64,000 nt of DNA from Serratia liquefaciens (GCA_012719855.1 JAAXZN010000058.1:124001-188000); one strand, 5' to 3'; positions 36,401 to 45,324 are shown, numbered from the stretch's first letter. The notes: generated from the letters alone by a model not told the origin. Numbers and translations: made by a program.

Positions 36401-39338
36401 GGTCAAGGGGCTGGGTGCCAACTGGAAGCCGCCGGTCGCGGTGACGGACTGGGGCGGCCGCATCGCCGTTGCCGAGCAGCAACTTCAAAATGCGCAGCAG
36501 CGTATCAATCAGGCCCAGCAGGATAAGAATCGTGCTGAACAAGCGAAAAACGGTAAAAGCAATGAGTTAAATACGCTGCAGCGTGATATTAACGCGCTAA
36601 AACAAAGACAGGCAGAGAACCTCAGGAAGGTTCAGGAGTTTTCCGCCAAGCATGGCAAGTTGATGGAAATTCGCGATTGGGGGTTGTGGCAACAAAGTGC
36701 TGACCTCGCTGCAGAAGGTATCGGCATCACTCATGAACTCCTGGAAAAAGAAAATCGCGCAAACCCACTGCCTAATGAAATCAACGTAGAGCAGGCGGCA
36801 TACAATGATGCGCAACAGCGTTTGTCGCAAGCCACTAGTGATAGAGATGGCGCACAAACTCGCCTTACTGTCGCCCGCCAAGAAGCTCAGAGCAAGGGGG
36901 CGGACGAGGCCAAACAAAAAGCCCAGGTCGACGCTCATAATCAGGCCGAAGCCATGCGTGCTGGCAATATGGATATCGCCGCCAAGGGCGGTTATCTCTA
37001 CGCGCAGGCAATGGAAGAGTCCAGCCACTACGAAAAAACAGAGAAGAAACGCAAATGGTGGGGCAAGAAAACCGAGGTCAAACAGACCCGTCATGACGTG
37101 ACCAACAAGGTCACCGAGTTCACCGCCGCCGGCAATATCACGCTGATGAGCCGCGACGACAGCACCTATGAAGCCAGCAAAATCGCCGCAGGGCAAAACG
37201 CGCGTCTGACCAGTACTCACGGTCAGGTTAACTTCCGCGCGGTGAAAAACACCTCTTTCGAACAGACTGTCACCAACTCGAAAGGGTTCTTTATCAAGCA
37301 GGCCAACAAGGGCTATGAAGAAAACAAGTGGGTGCTTCCGAGCATTCATACCGGTGGTGCGTTGACGGTTGATGCCGCCAAAGGCGTCAACGCTGACGTG
37401 AAGGTGAAAAACGGCCAGGTGCTGCAAAGTGCTATCGATGCCCTGGGTAATACGCCGGGTACCACCTGGGTCAAGGATCTGAACAAGCGCAATGACGTGC
37501 AGTGGAATAAGGTCAAGGATGCCTACGACAACTGGGACTACAAGAGCCAGCATCTGAACCCGGCGGTGGCGGCAGTGATTGCCATCGCGGCAGCCGCAGT
37601 GACGGCCGGCAGTTCGCTAACGGCTCTCGCGGCCAGTAACGTCGCCGGGGCCATCGGCGGCGGCGCCGTCACCAGCGGCGCGGTCACGGCAGGTATGTCA
37701 TCGTTGGCCTCTCAGGCGGCGGTGGCGCTGGTCGAAAACAGAGGCAATCTGTCAAAAACCCTGAAAGTGCTGGGCAGCAGCGAGAGCGTGAAGGCCACGG
37801 CCACGGCAATGGCAGTGGGGGGCGCGCTCAACGGCTTCGACAGTGCGATGGGATGGAGCAAGGACGCGGCGGGCAAACCGCTCAACCCGAACAACGTCAA
37901 GCTGCCACAGCTGAGCAACGGCGACTGGAGCAAGGTGGCGCAGCGTGTGGCTGGGCAATCGGTCATCAGCTCTAGCCTGAATACGACCATCAATGGCGGC
38001 AGCTTCAAAGACAATTTGACCAACGCGCTGCTGGCGAATATCGGCAGCCAGGTTCAGGCCGAGGGTGCCAACCTGATAGGGGATAACGGTCAGGTTCTCG
38101 ATGTACCGGGCCGGGCCGTGAGCCATGCGGTGCTGGCGGGAATCAGCGCGGAAATCGGCAGAGGAGACGGTAAAGGGGCCGCTGCCGGCGCATTGGCGGC
38201 GGAACTGGCCGGGGTGATCATCAACGATAACCTGGTAAAAACCGAAGGATGGCAGGAGCGTCAGTCACAAATCAGCCGTGTTGCAGGTGCCTTCGCGGGA
38301 GCTATAGCTACCGGCAAAGCCTCGGGCACCAACAGCGGAGCGAACGCGGGTGAATTTGTTGAACGCTTCAATCGCCAACTGCATCAGGAAGAACTCAACG
38401 CTATTAAAGAGCTGGCGAAGGGCGACAAGGAAAAAGAAGCGCGTCTGATGGCAGCATCTTGCCGAAAAGTAGCCTGTACCACGCAGGAAGCGTTAAACTC
38501 GGAAGAGCGCAAGCAGTTTGAAAACCTGATGAAGAAATACCCGTCAACGCGGGATGAAGATGGCCTGATTGCCAACTACTGGGTACAAAAAGAGCGCCAG
38601 CGCTTCGGCAATTACCCGGCGTTTTCCGGTTATGACAGTGAAAAGTTATTCACGTATGACCTGGGTGACCAGATAACCGACGGCCAGCTGTTTGCACGAA
38701 ACCAACAGATAGAGCAAATCAGCAAGCTGACCGGCTGGTCACCGAGTTGGGTGAACGCCTCGGTGATGGCAGTTTCTATCGCCAGCACGTTTGCCGGCAT
38801 GGGGAAAGCGAACGTCGGCAACCAGTACCTGTCGACCAAACTGGTAGGGCCAACCAGTTCCTGGAAAGGGTATCTGGTCAATGAGAAGACCATCCAGCAG
38901 GCTGCTACGTTCAGACAGCAGGTGTTGGATGCCAGGGCGCCGTTTTCACAAAATATCAGGAAGACGGGGAATGCCGCCGTTGCACAAATCGATGTTCCTG
39001 GTATGCCGAAAACACTCGCTGCACACAGCCGTGTCGACGTAGCAGACAAAGGCTTTATAGGGAAAGGTAGCGGCAATTTTAAATTTAACACCATCAACAA
39101 TTCAAAGGGTGAACCAATACCTCGAAATACAGACTCGGAGTACAAAATCCTGGACAACCTGGCTGATAAACTGGGTAATAATGTGGCAGCCAAGGGAAAA
39201 ATCACCATTTTTACTGAACGTACTGCATGTGAGAGTTGTTTGGGCGTCGTGGATCAATTTCAGAAAAAATACCCCGGGATCAAAATAGATGTCCTTGACA
39301 ACAACAATGTAATGTTAATTCCTGGGAGGTTGAAGTAA
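33429..39338 (+). CDS. TpsA/CdiA-like filamentous hemagglutinin with C-terminal deaminase-like toxin
   Basis: A 1969-residue secreted exoprotein. The signal peptide ends near residue 30 (LHPAFA). The TPS domain (about 31-280) contains NPNGITCDGCGF (140-151). Beta-helical filamentous repeats run to about 1000. A Gln/Lys/Ala-rich coiled-coil insertion follows (about 1010-1180), then the FHA-2-like region and a Gly/Ala-rich segment (about 1380-1470). A NRQLHQEE motif near 1655 marks the CdiA-type junction. The tail (about 1860-1969) has D1902-S-E, then FTERTACESC with Cys1934 and Cys1937, the pattern of nucleic-acid deaminase toxins resembling the BURPS668_1122 group. It is probably a contact-dependent inhibition effector. 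Confidence 0.88.
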   Translation: MDKPLHPLARAVSYLLIYTTALTPLHPAFAAGINAVNGNTQVHMKPGNVPVVNIATPNGAGISHNVYKDFNVGTPGAVLNNATQGGKTQLGVIIENAKGNPNLKGKAAELIINEVTGGSRSELQGKLEVFGNKANVMIANPNGITCDGCGFINAPGVTLTTGKPQFDKQGALEALEVKKGGVTIGGKGLDGSGADYVDILSRATELNGKINAKNLSLTQGTNRISFKDGTVKPIAGDGAKPQLAVDTKALGGMYANKIRLVATEDGVGVNLKDLTSQQRDITLSVNGKIALNGTTHSKTDLNVSARELHITPGSVVQADGNATLAATKLVNDGQTSTSGDMRIFSDHVRNAGSNAKLHANKNLWIQKDAQGNKANYIENRSATIKTNSGDLVIRTNKLDNVRQQFAISSTKAPKDNKDIDRWLADGVYQDQFDYRFFDYLAELEDKSFTWLGHIDFKKTPWVNSERALFTVVSDSKPAEIISGKSAYINASELWNHVSTIKAANDLILTGNNLSVRSETIGNLNDFALFEQKTPNPNVVLGHKWQDAKTTTPEYILYVRKGTQKSWTTEGYPSSLLQAGGNLVADFKNRIDINTPTPNESQLNDVKTTGRPETVRAQNVLLHAANIVNTDAINATGNITAIAEDRIVLGQGILSAGKELSLSAGNTIDAWQSELKGLDVTLTALTGEIKVHTSEKPNYYHPDGVRWLGSLQASHDLTLTAGSTITLLNTLLAPQSRNISMTAPGSISVIKNDAILTRNRPSENLSADKRLQYFNNLLQVGAMNATGSVSLNSGGYLALRGANINAGKDVTLLAGHNADLNYRALDGNYGHSFVSSRTPELGSKIHAGGNLLINSARDLGTQGGSLSANGNITLLAGQNLWLSNVAYSAIDAGNDNNKDDRHAVTIVNAGKNLTAAANNQLLTYGAKLTSGGNMTLTSGGDMRFEAVQNHTYREGGNEFTETRTQQGTELNAGGLMTVISGGSILFQATKLVVKGLGANWKPPVAVTDWGGRIAVAEQQLQNAQQRINQAQQDKNRAEQAKNGKSNELNTLQRDINALKQRQAENLRKVQEFSAKHGKLMEIRDWGLWQQSADLAAEGIGITHELLEKENRANPLPNEINVEQAAYNDAQQRLSQATSDRDGAQTRLTVARQEAQSKGADEAKQKAQVDAHNQAEAMRAGNMDIAAKGGYLYAQAMEESSHYEKTEKKRKWWGKKTEVKQTRHDVTNKVTEFTAAGNITLMSRDDSTYEASKIAAGQNARLTSTHGQVNFRAVKNTSFEQTVTNSKGFFIKQANKGYEENKWVLPSIHTGGALTVDAAKGVNADVKVKNGQVLQSAIDALGNTPGTTWVKDLNKRNDVQWNKVKDAYDNWDYKSQHLNPAVAAVIAIAAAAVTAGSSLTALAASNVAGAIGGGAVTSGAVTAGMSSLASQAAVALVENRGNLSKTLKVLGSSESVKATATAMAVGGALNGFDSAMGWSKDAAGKPLNPNNVKLPQLSNGDWSKVAQRVAGQSVISSSLNTTINGGSFKDNLTNALLANIGSQVQAEGANLIGDNGQVLDVPGRAVSHAVLAGISAEIGRGDGKGAAAGALAAELAGVIINDNLVKTEGWQERQSQISRVAGAFAGAIATGKASGTNSGANAGEFVERFNRQLHQEELNAIKELAKGDKEKEARLMAASCRKVACTTQEALNSEERKQFENLMKKYPSTRDEDGLIANYWVQKERQRFGNYPAFSGYDSEKLFTYDLGDQITDGQLFARNQQIEQISKLTGWSPSWVNASVMAVSIASTFAGMGKANVGNQYLSTKLVGPTSSWKGYLVNEKTIQQAATFRQQVLDARAPFSQNIRKTGNAAVAQIDVPGMPKTLAAHSRVDVADKGFIGKGSGNFKFNTINNSKGEPIPRNTDSEYKILDNLADKLGNNVAAKGKITIFTERTACESCLGVVDQFQKKYPGIKIDVLDNNNVMLIPGRLK

Positions 39339-39718
39339 TGGACGAAGATCGTATGACTTACGGTGAAATACGAGAAATGATATTAGGATGTTTCTATGAT
39401 TGCTGTAGAAACATACTTTACATTAATAAAAAGACTGGTGAAAAATCATCTTATGATGGCCTGGAAATTGGGTATGCAAGCTATCAATGCGAAAATACCC
39501 CTTTTTCGCCGATAGAAAAGCTAATGTTCGAGGTATTTACTCTAATTTTAAGGGCCGGAAGAGGGCCGAAGAAAGCAGAAGACATCACTCGTGATGGTAT
39601 CTATTCGATTATAAAAGAAACGTCTTTGAGTGTTCTCATTAAAGACATCTCTGATGACGAAAAAAGGGACTTGCTTTATGATATGGAGTTGCTTGGATTG
39701 CTTGAGAAGCCTGAGTAA
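39338..39718 (+). CDS. Presumed immunity protein to the TpsA C-terminal toxin
   Basis: A 126-residue, mostly helical, acidic protein with no recognised family. It starts at an ATG whose A is the last base of the tpsA stop codon (TAATG), so it is tightly coupled to the toxin. It is clearly richer in A and T than the tpsA body, as toxin/immunity cassettes usually are. Immunity function is inferred from position, size and base composition; no sequence match is claimed. Confidence 0.72.
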   Translation: MDEDRMTYGEIREMILGCFYDCCRNILYINKKTGEKSSYDGLEIGYASYQCENTPFSPIEKLMFEVFTLILRAGRGPKKAEDITRDGIYSIIKETSLSVLIKDISDDEKRDLLYDMELLGLLEKPE

Positions 39719-39829
39719 CTTCCTGTTCCCAAAAGTATGAGATTAAGCACGTTTTGCGCATGCAGGTGCTAGCGAAGGTAACCAAGTAACACTGCAGGCC
39801 AGGATTGTCGTAAATCTAACGTCCTTACG

Positions 39830-39855
39830 AACGGCTCTTTGGAGCCGTTTTTCTT
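39830..39855 (+). terminator. Terminator of the tps/immunity operon
   Basis: AACGGCTC / GAGCCGTT with a TTTG loop, followed by TTTCTT. Confidence 0.85.
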
Positions 39856-40184
39856 GATTTTGTATTCCACATAAACGTCGACATATCTCACTGAGCGATG
39901 GCCATCATCGGGCAGCTGGCGCACCGACGGGAAATTTACTCTATCCATGAAGCCTTTTTGTGGCCTTACCGGCGTCCCCGCTGCGCACTTGAGGCCTATC
40001 GTCTGCTAACTGCGTGATGAAGTACGGTACCGCGCCTCCTTCGCAGACTCTGTACGTGGCTTAGGGTGAGTTTTGGCGAATACAGACCTGAACGCTCTTA
40101 CTGCCGTTTTCCATTAGTTCACGCCAATACGCGATGAATCAAAAAAATATCCTCAATAATGAACGGGGTGCCACTAAGTGTAGT
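39856..40184. other. Gene-free stretch after the tps operon
   Basis: About 330 bases with no convincing gene on either strand. Short open stretches are interrupted by stops and have no ribosome site, suggesting decayed coding sequence. Nothing identifiable was found. Confidence 0.4.
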
Positions 40185-41267
40185 TCAGACATCGTAAAGG
40201 CGGTGGTCATGGGTACTGACCGCCGGGCTGGTTTTATGGGGACTGATGCGTTTGACCGACGCGCGCACCGCCAGTTTTCCGTGCAGTAGCAGGTTACAAG
40301 GCGGTGCATCGGCGCGCAGCATGCGGCGTTGCAGCAGTTGGATCGCCTCATAACCCAGCTCGTCGCGCGGCACCTGTACCGAGGTGAGCGGCACGTCGTG
40401 AATTTCCGCCAGATTGAAGCCGTCGGTACTCATCACCGAGATATCGCCCGGCACGCTCAGCTGCAGTTTGTTCAGCGCCTTGACCGCGCCGACCGCCATG
40501 TAGTCGCCACCGGCAAGAATGGCCGTTGGCAGCTGCGAGCGGTGGCTCACCCGGTTGATAAAGGTGGTAAGCGCCTGCTCCGCTTCTTCGCTGCCGAAGC
40601 CGGAAGTGGTCACCAGATGGCGGCCGTCGTCAAAGGCGATATTGTGCCGCGCATAGGCTTGTTTAATGCCCGCCAGCCGCAGTTCCATGGTGTGGCGGCG
40701 CAGGCATTGCAGATTCAAAATATGGCTGTGCCCTTGTTGCATCAGATAGTTGGCGGAAAACTCGCCAATCAGCTGGTGATCGGGTGACACGCTGTCGAGC
40801 CGCATCTGGCGGTCGGTGCAGTTAATCAGTACGCAGGGTTTATTCAGGTCGGTGGCCAACTGGTGAATGTGTTCGTCATCGATGCCGATAATCAACGCCG
40901 CCTGAGTTTGCGGATCGCTCATTTTTTCCAGAAACAACGCGCCGTCGCTGTGCAGTTCTTCCAGCCCACAATAGCGGATCCGCACTTCATGTTCAGCCAG
41001 TGCGGCGGAGATCCCCTGGATTACCTTGTAGTAGAAGATATCGGTGCGCACATCAAAAGCACGCTGCGGAGCGAAGACCATCACGTTGTTGAGCATCAAC
41101 CTTCCGCTGGAAATGCCTTGCAGAATGCCGTTCTGTTGGGCGCAGGCCAGCACTTTTTGGCGTGCTTCGACGCTGGTGTTGGATTTGCCGGCTAATACGC
41201 GTGAAACGGTGCTGATCGACAGCCCGGTTTGCCGGGCAATTTCCTGTATTTTCAGCTTTCCGTTCAT
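40185..41267 (-). CDS. LacI-family transcriptional regulator of the carrier/GH31 locus
   Basis: A 360-residue repressor with an N-terminal helix-turn-helix (LKIQEIARQTGLSISTVSR), a hinge, and an effector domain of the GalR/EbgR type (IIGIDDEHIHQLATDLNKPC). The start has GGAGATCAC ahead of it. It is transcribed divergently from the MFS carrier and glycosidase genes and probably controls them. A perfect AT-rich palindrome lies 27 bases before its start codon. Confidence 0.88.
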   Translation of the reverse strand: MNGKLKIQEIARQTGLSISTVSRVLAGKSNTSVEARQKVLACAQQNGILQGISSGRLMLNNVMVFAPQRAFDVRTDIFYYKVIQGISAALAEHEVRIRYCGLEELHSDGALFLEKMSDPQTQAALIIGIDDEHIHQLATDLNKPCVLINCTDRQMRLDSVSPDHQLIGEFSANYLMQQGHSHILNLQCLRRHTMELRLAGIKQAYARHNIAFDDGRHLVTTSGFGSEEAEQALTTFINRVSHRSQLPTAILAGGDYMAVGAVKALNKLQLSVPGDISVMSTDGFNLAEIHDVPLTSVQVPRDELGYEAIQLLQRRMLRADAPPCNLLLHGKLAVRASVKRISPHKTSPAVSTHDHRLYDV

Positions 41268-41293
41268 TCTGTGATCTCCTTCAAATTCGTTAA

Positions 41294-41307
41294 TGAAAAT
41301 ATTTTCA
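41294..41307. promoter_or_regulatory. Perfect palindrome near the lacI-type start
   Basis: TGAAAATATTTTCA, 14 bases, fully symmetric. It lies within the leader or promoter of the regulator gene. It is a candidate autoregulatory operator, although it lacks the central CG usual for LacI-family sites. Confidence 0.45.
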
Positions 41308-41426
41308 CGGTGTTTTTTCAGCGTACTGTCAGGCTTCTGTCGCCATTATGGCGAGCTTTTATTCTGTGCATGAGAATTTTTGCAAAAAACCTCGTTTCGC
41401 TCACGCTTCCGGCTGGTTAGTCTGAA

Positions 41427-41438
41427 TTGGTATACCAA
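41427..41438. promoter_or_regulatory. ExuR/UxuR-like operator
   Basis: TTGGTATACCAA is a perfect 12-base palindrome, extended to AATTGGTATACCAACT with one mismatch. It corresponds to the known GntR-family ExuR/UxuR hexuronate operator core. It lies about 195 bases before the ExuT-like carrier gene. Confidence 0.6.
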
Positions 41439-41632
41439 CTTTATAGATTTATCAGTCCAATTAATGGGCTGAATTATAAATAAAACGAAAATAAATCATG
41501 TGGTTGTGATCGTGATGCGTTGGTCTTTTTCAGGCATACCGCAGTTTTCCACGGCTCATACCTTCGATACCAAAACGTACCCTACCAAAAGGCGAGCTGT
41601 TTCACCGGGCAGCCGTCGTGGAGAGAAGACAG

Positions 41633-42940
41633 ATGAGTGTTGAAATTAATCAAAGGGTCGCCGCCAGCGGCCGGCGCAAATTCAAATCGCTGCGCTGGTG
41701 GATGCTGGCGCTGTTTTTGCTGGGCGTGACGGTTAACTACATTACCCGCAATTCTCTGGGCATTCTGGCACCTGAACTGAAAACCAGCCTCAACATGACT
41801 ACCGAGCAGTATTCCTGGGTGGTGGCGTCGTTCCAGTTGGCCTATACGGTATTTCAGCCGATCTGCGGCTGGCTGATCGACGTTATCGGCCTGAAGATGG
41901 GCTTTCTGATCTGCGCCAGTATCTGGGCGGTAGTTTGCATGCTGCATGCCGGGGCGGGGAGCTGGGTTCAGCTGGCTATCCTGCGTTTCTTTATGGGCGG
42001 GGCGGAAGCGGCGGCCACGCCGGCCAACGCCAAGGCGATTTCCGACTGGTTCCCTAAAAAGGAACGTCCGATCGCCGCCGGTTGGGCAGGCGTCGGTTTC
42101 TCTATTGGCGCCATGCTGGCTCCGCCGATTATCGTGATTGCTCACGTTTCCTTTGGCTGGCAGGGCGCTTTTTTGTTCTCCGGCGCGCTGGCGTTGATCT
42201 GGGTGGTGCTGTGGTGGCTGTTCTATCACTCGCCGCAGCAGCACCCCAATCTGAGCCAGCAGGAACTGGATTTGATCCGCGAAGACAATGAGCCGGAACT
42301 GCCCCGATTGCCGTTCCTCAAGTCTCTGGCGATTTTGTGCCGCAACAAAAAGTTCTATGGCATCGCCATTCCGGCCTTTCTCGCCGAACCGGCCTGGGCG
42401 GTGTTCAGTTTCTGGGTGCCGCTGTACCTGGCCACCGAGCGCGGCATGGACTTAAAGCACATCGCCATGTTCGCCTGGTTGCCGTTTTTGGCGGCGGACA
42501 TCGGCAGCGTCGCCAGCGGTTATCTCACCACCCTGTACCGCAAATGGTTCGGCTGCAGCCGCGTTAACTCGGTGGTCGCCAGCTCGGTGACGGGCGCCTT
42601 CATGATGGTCTCGCTGGCGTTTGTGGCGATCACCAAAGATCCCTACGTGGCGATCGCACTGATCTCGATCGGCGGCTTCGGGCATCAGGTGATCTCCTGC
42701 ATGCTCAGCGCGCTGGTGGTGGAGTCGTTCGATAAAAACCAAATGGCGACCGTCAACGGCATGCGCGGATCCAGCGCCTGGATCGCCAGCTTCCTGTTTA
42801 CATTGCTGATCGGCGCGGTCTCCGACACCGTCGGTTTCAACCCGCTGTTTATCGCCATGGGCTTCTTCGACCTGATTGGTGCCCTGTTCCTGATTGCTTT
42901 GATCGCCGAACGCGGCGGTAAAAAAACACTCAATAGCTAA
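41633..42940 (+). CDS. ExuT-like MFS carrier (anion:cation symporter family)
   Basis: A 435-residue inner-membrane carrier with twelve predicted helices. It strongly resembles hexuronate transporter ExuT: LRWWMLALFLLGVTVNYITRN, RFFMGGAEAAATPANAKAIS, WFPKKERPIAAG and AFLAEPAWAVFSFWVPL. I chose ATG 41633, preceded by GGAGAGAAG, over the GTG at 41618. It is the first gene of a two-gene operon with the GH31 enzyme. The substrate is likely a sugar acid or uronate-containing saccharide. Confidence 0.87.
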   Translation: MSVEINQRVAASGRRKFKSLRWWMLALFLLGVTVNYITRNSLGILAPELKTSLNMTTEQYSWVVASFQLAYTVFQPICGWLIDVIGLKMGFLICASIWAVVCMLHAGAGSWVQLAILRFFMGGAEAAATPANAKAISDWFPKKERPIAAGWAGVGFSIGAMLAPPIIVIAHVSFGWQGAFLFSGALALIWVVLWWLFYHSPQQHPNLSQQELDLIREDNEPELPRLPFLKSLAILCRNKKFYGIAIPAFLAEPAWAVFSFWVPLYLATERGMDLKHIAMFAWLPFLAADIGSVASGYLTTLYRKWFGCSRVNSVVASSVTGAFMMVSLAFVAITKDPYVAIALISIGGFGHQVISCMLSALVVESFDKNQMATVNGMRGSSAWIASFLFTLLIGAVSDTVGFNPLFIAMGFFDLIGALFLIALIAERGGKKTLNS

Positions 42941-42951
42941 GTTGGATGCCT

Positions 42952-45318
42952 ATGAAAACCTTGAAAAACTGGACGCTGGCAGGTCAGTATGCCGATCGTA
43001 TTGAGCTGCTGGTCGACGAACGCCATCTGTTTTGCCTGTACGTGTTGGAAAACCACCTGTGTCGCGTGTTGATCAAGCGCAACGGAGAGCTGGCGCTGGA
43101 CCGCACCTGGAGCATTGCGCCACAGACCGATGTGCCCTGGGAAGGGCGTGACCGACTGAGCGTCGACGGTTTTAGCCTGCCGGGTTACCAACTGCAACAG
43201 CATGAGGATCGGCTGGTGCTGACCACCTCCGCGTTGCGCGTGACCGTACATCAGCCGTTATGGCTGGAATGGGAGCACTGCAACGCCGCCGGCGAATGGC
43301 GTCCGCTGGCAGCCGATCGGCCAACCAGCGCCTATTTGCTTAATCCGCACGGTGACGGCGTGGCCCATTATCAACGTCGCCATGCTGCCGAACGCTATTA
43401 TGGCCTGGGTGAGAAGGCCGGTGATTTGGAACGCAGCGGTCGTCGTTTTGAAATGCGCAATTTGGATGCGATGGGTTACAACGCCGCCAGCACGGACCCG
43501 CTGTACAAGCACATTCCTTTCACCATCACCCGTGGAGAAGAGGCCAGCTTTGGGCTGTTTTACGACAACCTGAGCAGTTGCTGGCTGGATTTGGGCAACG
43601 AGATCGACAATTACCACCTGGCCTATCGCCGCTATCAGGCCGAGGCGGGGGATTTGGATTATTACCTTTTTCTCGGGCCAAAGGTGCTGGATGTCACCAA
43701 GGCGTTTGTGCGCCTGACCGGCAAGACACACTTCGGGCCAAAATGGAGCCTGGGCTACAGCGGATCCACCATGCATTACACCGACGCGCCGGATGCCCAA
43801 CAGCAGCTACAGCAGTTTATTGAGCTTTGTCACCAACATGACATTCCCTGTGACTCTTTCCAACTGTCGTCCGGTTACACCTCAATCGGCAACAAGCGTT
43901 ACGTGTTCAACTGGAACTACGACAAGGTGCCGCAACCCAAGCAGCTGAGTCAGGCTTTCCACGATGCCGGATTGAAGCTGGCGGCCAATATCAAGCCGTG
44001 CTTGCTGCAGGATCACCCGCAGTATCAACAGGCGGCGCAGCAAGGGTTGTTTATTCGCGATTCAGAAAGCGAACGGCCGGAGCGCTCCAGCTTTTGGGAC
44101 GATGAAGGATCGCACCTCGATTTCACTCATCCGGCGACGGTACGCTGGTGGCAGCAGGGCGTGACTGAGCAACTGCTGGAAATGGGCATCGATTCCACCT
44201 GGAATGACAATAACGAATACGAAGTGTGGGACGGCGAAGCGCGCTGTCACGGTTTTGGCCGGCCGATCGCCATCAAGCATATTCGCCCGGTGATGCCGCT
44301 GTTGATGATGCGCGCCTCGATGGAGGCTCAGCAGCGCTTTGCTCCCGAGCTGAGGCCGTACCTGATTTCACGTTCCGGCTGCGCCGGTATGCAGCGCTAT
44401 GTGCAGACCTGGAGCGGCGACAACCGTACCAGTTGGCAGACCCTGCGTTACAACATTCGCATGGGGCTGGGCATGAGCTTGTCCGGGTTGTACAACCTTG
44501 GGCACGACGTGGGCGGTTTCTCCGGCGACAGGCCGGACGCCGAACTGCTGGTGCGCTGGGTACAAAATGGCGTGATGCATCCGCGTTTCACCATTCACTC
44601 CTGGAACGACGACGCCACGGTTAACGAACCCTGGATGTACCCTGCGGTGACGCCGGCAGTGCGCGAGGCGATTGCTTTGCGTTATCGCCTGATGCCCTAT
44701 TTCTACACCCTGCTGTGGCAGGCCAGCGTCGACGACGAGCCGATGCTGCGCCCGACCTTCCTCGACCACGAGCATGATGAGCACACGCTGAACGAAACCG
44801 ATGATTTTATGATAGGTCGCGATCTGCTGGTGGCCAGCGTGGTGGAGCAGGGGCAGCGTCAGCGGCCGGTGTATCTGCCGGATAACGGCGACGGCTGGTA
44901 CTGCTTCTACAGCGGGCAATGGTTCAGCGGCGGCCAGGAGGTGCTGCTGGAGGCACCGCTGGAGCGTCTGCCGCTGCTGGTACGTGCCGGTGCCGCGATA
45001 CCTTTGTCGTCCCGATTGGCGCATGTTGACGTAACGGCAGACGATCGGCGCGAGCTGAAGCTGTACCCGCTCAAAGGCTGTGGCAGTGCTTCTGGGCTGC
45101 TATTCGAAGATGACGGGGAAAGTTATGGCTGGCAGCAGGGCGACGCGCTGTGGCTGCGCTGGGAGATGTTCAGCGACAATCAACGCATCATGCTGAACAT
45201 CACTGCCGAAGGCCGGTTCAAACCGGCGTGGCAGACGTTGACCTGCAGTTTGCCAACTGGAGAGACGCGAGAACTGTGGATTAACGGCGTGCCGGGCAGC
45301 AGTTTTACGCTGGAGTAA
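42952..45318 (+). CDS. Glycoside hydrolase family 31 alpha-glycosidase
   Basis: A 788-residue cytoplasmic retaining alpha-glycosidase (no signal peptide). The GH31 barrel carries the nucleophile region STWNDNNEYE (Asp419) and the acid/base region TWSGDNRTSW (Asp490). Further family marks are YYGLGEKAGDL, GPKWSLGYSGS and the substrate-pocket HDVGGFSGD. I prefer ATG 42952; ATG 42946 is two codons upstream. Specificity (glucosidase, xylosidase or uronidase-like) cannot be read directly, but the ExuT-like partner suggests an acidic glycoside. Confidence 0.9.
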   Translation: MKTLKNWTLAGQYADRIELLVDERHLFCLYVLENHLCRVLIKRNGELALDRTWSIAPQTDVPWEGRDRLSVDGFSLPGYQLQQHEDRLVLTTSALRVTVHQPLWLEWEHCNAAGEWRPLAADRPTSAYLLNPHGDGVAHYQRRHAAERYYGLGEKAGDLERSGRRFEMRNLDAMGYNAASTDPLYKHIPFTITRGEEASFGLFYDNLSSCWLDLGNEIDNYHLAYRRYQAEAGDLDYYLFLGPKVLDVTKAFVRLTGKTHFGPKWSLGYSGSTMHYTDAPDAQQQLQQFIELCHQHDIPCDSFQLSSGYTSIGNKRYVFNWNYDKVPQPKQLSQAFHDAGLKLAANIKPCLLQDHPQYQQAAQQGLFIRDSESERPERSSFWDDEGSHLDFTHPATVRWWQQGVTEQLLEMGIDSTWNDNNEYEVWDGEARCHGFGRPIAIKHIRPVMPLLMMRASMEAQQRFAPELRPYLISRSGCAGMQRYVQTWSGDNRTSWQTLRYNIRMGLGMSLSGLYNLGHDVGGFSGDRPDAELLVRWVQNGVMHPRFTIHSWNDDATVNEPWMYPAVTPAVREAIALRYRLMPYFYTLLWQASVDDEPMLRPTFLDHEHDEHTLNETDDFMIGRDLLVASVVEQGQRQRPVYLPDNGDGWYCFYSGQWFSGGQEVLLEAPLERLPLLVRAGAAIPLSSRLAHVDVTADDRRELKLYPLKGCGSASGLLFEDDGESYGWQQGDALWLRWEMFSDNQRIMLNITAEGRFKPAWQTLTCSLPTGETRELWINGVPGSSFTLE

Positions 45319-45324
45319 GCGGGA

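Noticed and set aside
36597-37553. 318-codon open frame antisense to tpsA
   Set aside because: It lies entirely opposite a clear coding region, has hydrophobic, low-complexity composition from the reverse reading of repeats, and has no ribosome site.
39769-39948. 59-codon open frame on the minus strand overlapping the tps terminator
   Set aside because: It has an ATG but no ribosome site, overlaps a strong plus-strand terminator, and matches no family I recognise. It is more likely chance or decayed sequence.
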